Shown here: positions 33,917 to 41,170 of the stretch, one piece after another
How the letters are laid out: each line of letters begins with the position of its first letter
Numbering within the stretch: the first letter of the stretch is position 1
Assembly: GCA_020849615.1 (NCBI GenBank)
Contig: JADLFW010000047.1
Coordinates: 1 to 64,000 of the forward strand
Length of the DNA: 64,000 nt
From: Phycisphaerales bacterium
GTDB lineage: Bacteria; Planctomycetota; Phycisphaerae; Phycisphaerales; UBA1924
Reading direction: 5' to 3'
Position numbers and translations under genes: made by a program
Notes under the pieces: generated by a model
Databases searched by the model: none
Seen by the model: only the letters and a program-made list of their open reading frames with translations
What the model was told of the DNA's origin: nothing

Positions 33917-35176
33917 ATGAGCAGCCTTCGGGTAGCGCGGCGCGTGGAGGGGATGGCGCCATCGGTGACGATCGCCTTCATGAACCGGGCGAAGGCGATG
34001 ATCCGGCAGGGCATCGATGTGCAGAACTTCACGGCGGGGGAGCCGGATTTCGACACGCCGATCGCGATCAAGAAGGCGGCGATCGAGGCGCTGAACGCGG
34101 GGCAGACCAAGTACATGCCGACGTTCGGGGATCCCGAGACGCGGGCGGTGATCGCGCGGAAGTTCACGCAGGAGAACGGGCTGCCCGGGGTGACGGGCGA
34201 CCACGTGGCGGTATCGGCGGGCGGGAAGCATGCGCTGTACGTGATCTGCCAGTGCCTGCTGGATGCGCCCGCGGCGGGTGAGCCCGCGCAGGAGGTGCTG
34301 CTGCCGGTGCCGAGCTGGGTGAGCTACGGGCCGCTGGCGGAGATCGCGGGCGGGCGGGTGGTGGAACTGCCGACGACGCTGGAGGGAGGGTTCAAGATCA
34401 CGCCCGGGCAGCTGCGGAAGGCGATCGGCCCGCGGTCGCGGATGCTGATCCTCAACAGCCCGAGCAATCCGTGCGGGACGATGTACAGCGAGGCGGAGCT
34501 GCGGGCGATCGGCGCGGTGGTGGCGGAGGCGGCGGGGACGGTGGCGCCGGGTTTGGTGGTGGTGAGCGATGAGATCTACGAGAAGATCGTGTACGGGGGG
34601 GTGCCCCACTTCTCGATCGGGAGCATGCCGGAGATCGCGGAGCGGACGATTACGGTGAACGGGCTGTCGAAGGCGTACTCGATGACGGGGTGGCGGGTGG
34701 GGTACACGGCGGCGAGCGGGGAGTTCGGGCTGAGGTTCATGAGGTCGATGGCGGCGATGCAGGGGCAGATGACGACGAACATCACGAGCTTTGTGTACCC
34801 GGCGATCCGGACAGCGCTGACGGGCTGCGAGGATGAGGTGGAGCAGATGCGGCTGGCGTTTGCAGCGCGGGCCGGGGTGATCGCGGAGCGGCTGGGGCGG
34901 ATCGAGGGGATGAAGATGCCGCGGCCCGTCGGGGCGTTCTACGCGTTCCCGGATGTGTCGAAGTGGTTTGGCAGGATGACGGCGGGCGGGCGGAAGGTGG
35001 AGACTTCGACGCAATTCTGCGAGGCCCTATTGGAGGAGGCGCACGTTGCGTTCGTGCCGGGGGAGGATTTCGGGGGGGTCGCGAAGAACCACGTGCGGAT
35101 CAGTTTCGCGTGCCCGGAGAGGCAGATTCACGAGGGCATGGACCGGCTGGAGAAGTTTGTGAGGGGGATGAGGTAG
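33917..35176 (+). CDS. Aspartate/aromatic aminotransferase family (class I/II, PLP)
   Basis: 419-aa PLP enzyme of fold type I. The substrate region is FTAGEPDFDTP; PLP-binding elements are SPSNPCGTMYSEAE, VVSDEIYEKIVYGG and the Schiff-base Lys in NGLSKAYSMTGWRVGYTA; the C-terminal Arg is in VRISFACPE. Length and motifs match bacterial AspC1b-type aspartate/prephenate aminotransferases. It is followed 39 bp later by HMG-CoA lyase, so it may supply oxo-acids to the same catabolic cluster. Substrate specificity cannot be read. Confidence 0.9.
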   Translation: MSSLRVARRVEGMAPSVTIAFMNRAKAMIRQGIDVQNFTAGEPDFDTPIAIKKAAIEALNAGQTKYMPTFGDPETRAVIARKFTQENGLPGVTGDHVAVSAGGKHALYVICQCLLDAPAAGEPAQEVLLPVPSWVSYGPLAEIAGGRVVELPTTLEGGFKITPGQLRKAIGPRSRMLILNSPSNPCGTMYSEAELRAIGAVVAEAAGTVAPGLVVVSDEIYEKIVYGGVPHFSIGSMPEIAERTITVNGLSKAYSMTGWRVGYTAASGEFGLRFMRSMAAMQGQMTTNITSFVYPAIRTALTGCEDEVEQMRLAFAARAGVIAERLGRIEGMKMPRPVGAFYAFPDVSKWFGRMTAGGRKVETSTQFCEALLEEAHVAFVPGEDFGGVAKNHVRISFACPERQIHEGMDRLEKFVRGMR

Positions 35177-35215
35177 GAAGGCACGAAGGGACGGAGGCAC
35201 GGAGGCACGAAGGGC
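35177..35215. repeat. GG-led octamer repeat forming the mvaB ribosome site
   Basis: GGCACGAA, GGGACGGA, GGCACGGA, GGCACGAA, GGGC: 8-bp period, filling the whole gap between the aminotransferase stop and the mvaB ATG. The purine-rich units act as the only available Shine-Dalgarno sequence. Confidence 0.8.
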
Positions 35216-36193
35216 ATGACGGAGCGGGTGCGGATCACGGATGTCTCGCCGCGGGATGGCTTGCAGAACGAGCCTGGCGTAATCCCCACGGCGGAGAAGG
35301 TGCGGCTGGTGGAGCTGCTGTGCGCGACGGGAGTGGATGAGGTCGAGGTGACGAGCTTTGTGAGCCCGAAGTGGGTGCCGCAGCTCGGGGATGCGGCGGA
35401 GGTGTGCGCGGGACTGCGGGGCAGGAAGCCCGGGGGCGTGCGCTTCTCGGCGCTGGTGCCCAACGAGCGGGGATTCGAGGAATTCAGCAGGGTGAACAGC
35501 GCCGGCCCGCTGCTGGACCGGGTGTGCCTGTTCACAGCGGCATCGGAGACGTTCAACCGGCGTAACACGAACGTGTCCATTGCGGAGAGCCTGGAGCGAT
35601 TCAAGCCGGTGCTGGGATCGGCGTACCGCGATGGGCTCGCGGTCAAGATGTACATTTCGTGCGCGTTCGGCTGCCCGTTCGAGGGTGAGATCACGCCGAA
35701 GCAGGTGGCGGATGTGACAGCATCGTGCCTGAACCTGCTATCCCATTCCGACGTCTGGGCTGGGCGGCAGGGCCCGGGATTCGGGCCGATCGAGATCTCC
35801 TTTGGCGACACGATCGGGCAGGCCACGCCGGGCAAGGTCGCGCTGGTGATGATGGCGGCGGGCCCGTCGGCCGATCGCATGGCGGGTTACTGGGCGGAGC
35901 AGCGCGACACGTCGATCAACCTGCATCTGCACGACACGTTCGGGCGGGCGGCGGAGTGCGTGAAGGCGGCGCTGGAGATCGGGGTGCGGAGCTTTGATGG
36001 GTCGGTGGCCGGGCTGGGCGGGTGCCCGTACGCGAGCACCCCCGGAAGGCGGGCGCCGGGGAACATCTCGACGGAGCTGCTGGTGAGGACGGTGGAAGCG
36101 GCGGGGTTCAAGACAGGGGTGGACCTGGGAAAGCTGGAGGAGGCGGCGCGGTTTGCGAGGGAGATTGTGGCGAAGGCGAGGGCAGGGGTGTGA
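35216..36193 (+). CDS. mvaB: Hydroxymethylglutaryl-CoA lyase
   Basis: 325-aa enzyme cleaving HMG-CoA to acetoacetate and acetyl-CoA, last step of leucine degradation. Conserved: ITDVSPRDGLQNEP, VEVTSFVSPKWVPQLGD, FTAASETFNRRNTN, NLHLHDTFGRA and catalytic GLGGCPYA. After the catalytic Cys loop the chain reads STPGRRAPGNIS where family members have a short GA(S/T)GN, so an insert of about four residues sits by the active site. A second longer segment (SDVWAGRQGPGFGP) lies before ISFGDTIGQATPG. Confidence 0.9.
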   Translation: MTERVRITDVSPRDGLQNEPGVIPTAEKVRLVELLCATGVDEVEVTSFVSPKWVPQLGDAAEVCAGLRGRKPGGVRFSALVPNERGFEEFSRVNSAGPLLDRVCLFTAASETFNRRNTNVSIAESLERFKPVLGSAYRDGLAVKMYISCAFGCPFEGEITPKQVADVTASCLNLLSHSDVWAGRQGPGFGPIEISFGDTIGQATPGKVALVMMAAGPSADRMAGYWAEQRDTSINLHLHDTFGRAAECVKAALEIGVRSFDGSVAGLGGCPYASTPGRRAPGNISTELLVRTVEAAGFKTGVDLGKLEEAARFAREIVAKARAGV

Positions 36194-36195
36194 AG

Positions 36196-36218
36196 GGCAC
36201 AGGCGGGACGCCTGTGCC
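36196..36218. repeat. Intergenic palindrome
   Basis: GGCACAGGC-GGGAC-GCCTGTGCC, a perfect 9-bp stem directly after the mvaB stop. Same style of planctomycete palindromic repeat as those at 1-166 and 20016-20034. No U-run follows, so it is not a classic terminator. Confidence 0.75.
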
Positions 36219-36237
36219 ACCCTCTCGGAGGTCGTGC

Positions 36238-36978
36238 GTGATCCGTGTTGCTGATGATGGCCCGGTGAGGGTGATCACGCTGGCCCGTGCCGAGAAGCGG
36301 AACGCGCTGACGCCGGAGATGCTGGCGGAAGTGACACGGGTGGTGAAGGAGGCGCCGGCATCCACGCGCGTGATTGTGCTGGCCGGGGAGGGCAGCGTGT
36401 TCTGCGCGGGGTTTGACCTGGCGCTGTGCGCAGCGCATCCCGACGGGTCGGTGATGCGGGCGCTGCTGTCGGGGCTCTCAGCGCTGATCATCTCGCTGCG
36501 GGATTTTCCGGGGTGCGTTGTCGTGGCGGCGCAGGGCGGGGCGATCGCGGGCGGGTGCGCGATGCTGGGCGGGGCGGATGTGGTAGTGACGGACCGGGGG
36601 GCGAAGTTCGGGTATCCGGTGCTGCGGATCGGGGTCAGCCCCGCGGTGTCGGCGCCGTTCCTGGGTGTGGGGGCGGGGTTCGGCCCGGCCCGCGCGCGGA
36701 TGCTGGATACGGGCTTGATCGATGCCGAGCGGGCGCGGGCGGTCGGCCTGGTGCACGAGGTGGTGGATGGGCCCGGCGGGGTGTTGGCGCGGGCGATGGA
36801 AGTTGCGAAGGGCCTTGCGGAGAAGCCCCCCACCGCGATCGCGACGACGAAGGGGTGGCTGAACGAGATCGAGGATGGGCTGCGGGGGGTGACGCCGGAG
36901 CGGGGGCTGGCGGTCTCGATGGGGCTGACTGGCGGGGATGAAGAGAGGGAGGGGTTGATGCGGGCGGTGCGGCGGTGA
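36238..36978 (+). CDS. Crotonase-fold protein (enoyl-CoA hydratase family), active site atypical
   Basis: 246-aa protein. GTG at 36238 has GGAGG 6 bp upstream. The CoA/oxyanion motifs are VFCAGFDLALC and GGAIAGGCAMLGGADVVV. Both glutamates of classic hydratases are missing: the first site is AGGCAM and the second is YPVLRIG in place of PE. The fold supports acyl-CoA binding, but simple hydration is unlikely; isomerase, hydrolase or non-catalytic roles are options. First of three crotonase genes in a row. Confidence 0.82.
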   Translation: MIRVADDGPVRVITLARAEKRNALTPEMLAEVTRVVKEAPASTRVIVLAGEGSVFCAGFDLALCAAHPDGSVMRALLSGLSALIISLRDFPGCVVVAAQGGAIAGGCAMLGGADVVVTDRGAKFGYPVLRIGVSPAVSAPFLGVGAGFGPARARMLDTGLIDAERARAVGLVHEVVDGPGGVLARAMEVAKGLAEKPPTAIATTKGWLNEIEDGLRGVTPERGLAVSMGLTGGDEEREGLMRAVRR

Positions 36979-37020
36979 GGGTGACACGGGTGGATTCAAA
37001 CGCGGCGTGCGGAGGTGGGG

Positions 37021-37794
37021 ATGTCTGATCTGGCGAAGGTCGAGGTGTCGGGGAGGATTGCGCGGCTGGTGATCAACCGGCCCGAGATACGGAATGCGCT
37101 GTCGGTGGAGTTGCTGGAGGCGCTGCATGCGCGGGTGGATGAACTGGTGAGGCGTGAGGATGTGTCGGTGCTGCTGGTGACGGGGGAGGGGAAGGCGTTC
37201 TGCGCGGGGATGGACCTGAAGCACGTGATCGACGACCCCGCCCCCGAGGCGCCGGCCCGGCTGCTGTTGAGCCTGGCGGAGCTGACGTTGAAGCTGCGGG
37301 ACCTGCCGATGGTGACATGCGCGATCGTGAACGGGGCGGCGATCGGGGGTGGGTGCGGGCTGGTGTGCGTGTGCGACCTGGCGGTGACGCACGAGTCGAG
37401 CAAGATGGGGTTTCCGGAAGTGGATCTGGGGGTGTGCCCGGCGGTGGTGGCCCCGTGGCTGGTAAGGAAGATCGGGGCGGGGCGGGCCCGGCGGGTGCTG
37501 CTGTCGGGCGGGCTGATGAGCGGGCGTGAGGCGTACGAAATCGGGATCGTGGATGCGGTGGTCGGGGAGCCGGAAGCGCTGGCGGGGGCGGGGGTGGAGA
37601 TGGCCCGGCGGCTGGCGGAGGGAGGCCCGGCTGCGCTGCGGGCGACGAAGCACCTGCTCAACGAGCTGGATGGGTCGCTGGAGGGAGGGGTGGTGAGGCG
37701 GGGGGCGGAGTTATCGGCGCGGGTGATCGGGCTGGAGGAGACGAGGGCGCGGCTCAGGGAGAAGTTCGGCGCTTCGCCGGGGAATCGGCCCTGA
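37021..37794 (+). CDS. Enoyl-CoA hydratase/isomerase, methylglutaconyl-CoA hydratase-like
   Basis: 257-aa crotonase. ATG at 37021 follows GGAGGTGGGG. Motifs: AFCAGMDLKHV, NGAAIGGGCGLVCVCDLAVT and GFPEVDLGVCPAVVAPWLVR (one catalytic Glu retained, the other is Gly). The CDLAVT...PAVVAPWLVRKIG pattern is close to LiuC-type methylglutaconyl-CoA hydratases, which act one step before HMG-CoA lyase in leucine breakdown. With mvaB 800 bp upstream this role is a reasonable inference. Confidence 0.85.
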   Translation: MSDLAKVEVSGRIARLVINRPEIRNALSVELLEALHARVDELVRREDVSVLLVTGEGKAFCAGMDLKHVIDDPAPEAPARLLLSLAELTLKLRDLPMVTCAIVNGAAIGGGCGLVCVCDLAVTHESSKMGFPEVDLGVCPAVVAPWLVRKIGAGRARRVLLSGGLMSGREAYEIGIVDAVVGEPEALAGAGVEMARRLAEGGPAALRATKHLLNELDGSLEGGVVRRGAELSARVIGLEETRARLREKFGASPGNRP

Positions 37795-37890
37795 TTGTGT
37801 CCCGGGGAGGCCCGGCGGAATAGACTGGGACCTTGCCGTGTGATAGCAAAGCAAGCGGGATCTGATCGCAACTCCGAGGGCCGATTCTTG

Positions 37891-38808
37891 ATGAGCGTTG
37901 AACCCTTCGCGGTTGAGCGTGAGATGGCGGGCGAGCACGCCGGGGTGGTGACGGTGCGGCTGGAGCAGCCGGCAAGGCCGGTGGTGGTGCTGGACCTGGA
38001 CCTGGTGCGGCGGCTGGAGGCGACGCTGAAGGCGCTGCCGGCGGAGATGAGCGGTCTGGTGCTGGCGTCGGCGAGCGAGCGGGCGTTTGTTGCGGGCGCG
38101 GACCTGAAGTCGATCATGGAGCTGGATGATGCCGGGCTGCACCGGTATCTGAAGTACACGGCGGATGTGTTCCTGATGCTGTCGCAGCTGCCCTGCCCGA
38201 CGGTGGCGGCGATCAACGGGGCTGTGCTGGGCGGGGGGCTTGAGCTCGCGATGCACTGCGATGGGCTGGTGGCGGCGCCATCGGCGAGCGGGAAGCCGTA
38301 CCCGGTGGGGCTGCCGGAGGCGGGCCTGGCGATCTGCCCGGGGTGGGGCGGGACGAACCTGTGGCCCGCGCGCATGAACCCCGAGGAAGCGATCCGGCGG
38401 ACGGCGATGGGGCAGCCGATGAACTTTGATGAGGCGAAGGCGGCCGGGTTGTTTGATGCGGTCGCGGAGACGCCGGAAGGACTGATGGCGGCGGCGAAGG
38501 GGTGGCTGAAGGCCGAGCGCGAGCGGTGGCGGGCCGGGAAGCGGCCCGCGCGGGATGGGGCGCCGTCGAGGTGGATCGGCCGGCCCGGCCGGGGCGCGGC
38601 GGTGATGTCGGGGCTGGAGCGTGTGCGGCTGGAGTTGACGTACACGGATGCGGCGGAGGCGGTGTTCCAGGCGGTGGACAAGGGGCTGGTGGAGGGGTGG
38701 GAGGCGGGGACGGCGTGCGAGCGTGACCAGCTGGTGCGGCTGCGGAGCACAGCGCAGGCCCGGGCGGCGATCGCGGCATTCTTCGCGAGGGCGGCGGGGA
38801 AGAAGTGA
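37891..38808 (+). CDS. Enoyl-CoA hydratase (FadB/FadJ-type crotonase domain)
   Basis: 305-aa crotonase with both active-site glutamates (GAVLGGGLELAMHCDGLVA and GLPEAGLAICPGWGGTNLW) and the oxyanion motif FVAGADLKSIMELDD. It resembles the hydratase half of FadB/FadJ; the dehydrogenase half is absent and the C-terminal 80 residues (PARDGAPSRWIGRPGRGAAV onward) are helical as in that family's linker. ATG at 37891 is used because upstream codons lack protein character. It precedes the acyl-CoA dehydrogenase by 70 bp. Confidence 0.88.
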   Translation: MSVEPFAVEREMAGEHAGVVTVRLEQPARPVVVLDLDLVRRLEATLKALPAEMSGLVLASASERAFVAGADLKSIMELDDAGLHRYLKYTADVFLMLSQLPCPTVAAINGAVLGGGLELAMHCDGLVAAPSASGKPYPVGLPEAGLAICPGWGGTNLWPARMNPEEAIRRTAMGQPMNFDEAKAAGLFDAVAETPEGLMAAAKGWLKAERERWRAGKRPARDGAPSRWIGRPGRGAAVMSGLERVRLELTYTDAAEAVFQAVDKGLVEGWEAGTACERDQLVRLRSTAQARAAIAAFFARAAGKK

Positions 38809-38810
38809 AG

Positions 38811-38842
38811 TAGGGAACAGGGGACAGGGAACAGGGGACAGG
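38811..38842. repeat. GG-led 7-mer repeat before the acyl-CoA dehydrogenase
   Basis: GGGAACA-GGGGACA twice, then GG. Intergenic member of the same short-repeat class as 44662-44706. Confidence 0.75.
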
Positions 38843-38878
38843 TTGAACGGAAGTTCAGAAAGTTCGAGGGTGCAAGCG

Positions 38879-40894
38879 ATGGCCGATCTGAAGAATCTGA
38901 AGGGGATTTCCGCCGCGGACCGCAAGCTTCTCGAGCAGGCGGAGGAGTGGCTTGGCGCCGAGCCGACGAAGATGGGCCCGGTGAAGAACCTGTTCTGGGG
39001 CAACATCAAGGAGGAGTCGTACTTCCCGTACCCGAGCCCGGATGCGCGGGAGCAGGCGGAGTGCGACCAGCTGCTGGCGAGGCTGGATGAGTACCTGTCG
39101 AAGGAGCATCCGTCGATCCAGATCGACCAGGACCAGGAGGTCCCCAAGTGGGTGATCGACCGGCTGTTCGAGCTGGGGGTGCTGGGGATGACGATCCCCA
39201 AGGAGTACGGCGGGCTGGGGATGGGGATCACCAGCTACAACCGGGTGCTGGAGCGGCTGGGGTTCTACTGCGGGTCGACGGCGGTGATGGTGTCGGCGCA
39301 CCAGTCGATCGGGTGCAAGGCGGTGATGCTGTACGGGACGGAGGAGCAGAAGAAGCAGTGGCTGCCGCGGCTGGCGAAGGACTGGCTGAGCGCGTTCTGC
39401 CTGTCGGAGCCGAACGTGGGGTGCGATGCGGGGGGGCAGGAGACGAGGTGCGAGAAGTCGGCGGACGGCGAGCACTACATCCTGAACGGCGAGAAGAAGT
39501 GGGCGACATCGGGGGCGCTGTCGGGGCTGTTCACGGTGATGGCGAAGCAGAAGGTGAAGGACCCCAAGACCGGGAAGGAATCGGAGCGGGTGACCGCGCT
39601 GGTGTGCCACCCGTGGATGGAGGGGATCGACATCTACCAGAAGAACCGGAGCAAGTGCGGGATTCGGGGGACGTGGCAGGCGCGGATCCGGTTCAACAAC
39701 GTGAAGGTGCCCAAGTTCCACCTGCTGGGGCAGGAGGGGCGGGGGCTGAACATCGCGCTGTCCTGCCTGAACTACGGGCGGTGCACGCTGTCGGCGGGGA
39801 TGCTGGGGGGCGCGCGGCGGGTGCGGGACCAGGCGACGAAGTGGGCGACGACGCGGTACCAGTTCGGGGAGCCGCTGGCGACCAAGGAGCTGGTGAAGCA
39901 GATGATCGCGCGGATGGCGGCGATGGACTACGCCATCGACGCGGTGCTGTACATGACGACGGGGATGCTGGACCGCAAGGATGAGGACTTCCAGGTCGAG
40001 ACGGCGCTGTGCAAGGTGTTCTGCTCGGAGATGGGCTGGCGGGTGGTGAACGACGGCATGCAGATCATGGGCGGCGAGTCGTACATGACGGAGAACGAGG
40101 TGGAGCGGGTGTTCCGGGACTCGCGGATCAACCTGATCGTGGAGGGCGCCAACGAGGTGATGCAGTCGTACATCTTCGGGTACGGCGGCAAGCAGCTGGC
40201 GGAGCAGATGCTGGGGGTGAAGACGGCGCTGCTGAAGGACTCGGATGAGCCGCTGGGGGCGTACCTGGCGAAGGCGGTCAAGAACAGCTTCAATATGCGG
40301 ATCATGAAGCTGGCGATCCCGCTGGGGCTGGAGGTGTACCTGGGGATCCGGAGGCGGATGCCGAGGGTGACCAAGGTGCTGCCGGAGCTGCGGGAGCCGG
40401 CGGAGCGGCTGGCCCGGCTGGTGCGGGAGCACACGTACCAGTTCAAGATCATGAGCAAGAAGTGGGATGTGAAGATGCTGGACCGGCAGGCGGTGCAGGC
40501 CCGGCTGGCGGACATGGCGATGTGGCTGCACGCGTGGGCGTGCACGCTGAGCAAGTTGGATGCGGAGATCCGGGCGCACAAGGGGAACGGGGCGGACCTG
40601 GAGTGGGCGCGGGACAAGGCGGCGGCGCTGCACTTCTTCGACATGGCGGAGTCGGCGGTCAACATCTGCATCAAGCAGCTCTACGAGAATCCGGATGAGT
40701 CGATGCTGAGGGCGGCGGATGCGGCGATCGCGCACATCGAGTCGCTGCCGCCGGATGAGTTCATCATCCCGGAGAAGACGCCGACCGGGCAGCGGGGCAA
40801 GGGGCGGCTGGCCCGGCAGGATTTCATCAAGCAGTTCGCCGGGGAGAAGCACTCGGTGGGCGAGATGCAGGCGATGAGCGCGCAGCGGGCCTGA
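38879..40894 (+). CDS. Acyl-CoA dehydrogenase, long form with C-terminal extension
   Basis: 671-aa flavoprotein oxidising acyl-CoA to enoyl-CoA. N-terminal helical domain, FAD/substrate loop FCLSEPNVGCDAGGQETRCE, beta domain with WATSGALSGLFTVMA, core with RYQFGEPLATKELVKQ and QIMGGESYMTENEVERVFRD; the base Glu is in LIVEGANEVMQSYIF. It is about 270 residues longer than medium-chain enzymes, as in VLCAD/ACAD9-like forms, the extra part being helical (RVTKVLPELREPAERLARLV). Last gene of the acyl-CoA cluster, ending in a terminator. Confidence 0.9.
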   Translation: MADLKNLKGISAADRKLLEQAEEWLGAEPTKMGPVKNLFWGNIKEESYFPYPSPDAREQAECDQLLARLDEYLSKEHPSIQIDQDQEVPKWVIDRLFELGVLGMTIPKEYGGLGMGITSYNRVLERLGFYCGSTAVMVSAHQSIGCKAVMLYGTEEQKKQWLPRLAKDWLSAFCLSEPNVGCDAGGQETRCEKSADGEHYILNGEKKWATSGALSGLFTVMAKQKVKDPKTGKESERVTALVCHPWMEGIDIYQKNRSKCGIRGTWQARIRFNNVKVPKFHLLGQEGRGLNIALSCLNYGRCTLSAGMLGGARRVRDQATKWATTRYQFGEPLATKELVKQMIARMAAMDYAIDAVLYMTTGMLDRKDEDFQVETALCKVFCSEMGWRVVNDGMQIMGGESYMTENEVERVFRDSRINLIVEGANEVMQSYIFGYGGKQLAEQMLGVKTALLKDSDEPLGAYLAKAVKNSFNMRIMKLAIPLGLEVYLGIRRRMPRVTKVLPELREPAERLARLVREHTYQFKIMSKKWDVKMLDRQAVQARLADMAMWLHAWACTLSKLDAEIRAHKGNGADLEWARDKAAALHFFDMAESAVNICIKQLYENPDESMLRAADAAIAHIESLPPDEFIIPEKTPTGQRGKGRLARQDFIKQFAGEKHSVGEMQAMSAQRA

Positions 40895-40927
40895 GGCCCG
40901 GCGCTTCGGGAGATGGAAACCCCGGAA

Positions 40928-40952
40928 CCCCGCGGCGGCCGCGGGGTTTTTT
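40928..40952 (+). terminator. Rho-independent terminator after the acyl-CoA dehydrogenase
   Basis: CCCCGCGG-CGG-CCGCGGGG followed by six T. It lies 33 bp past the stop and ends the catabolic gene cluster. Confidence 0.92.
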
Positions 40953-41170
40953 CTGCGCCGGCCCGGGTGAGGCCCGGGGGGTGCGATGGGCGCGCGGCCC
41001 GATGAGATGCGTGGCTTTGATGGGCTGCGCCGGGAAGCGGCGAGCGGGGTATATTGCGGGTGCACACGGACGTTCTCGGGGACCGGGCGTGAAGGCGGGG
41101 CGCGCCCGGCGGAAGTGGCGGCGGGAGCGGCTCCCTCCGGAGGGGAGAAGGTCCGCCGCGGGAGCGTGCC

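Noticed and set aside
38855..41065. A 736-codon minus-strand frame over the acyl-CoA dehydrogenase
   Set aside because: Antisense shadow with no recognisable domain.
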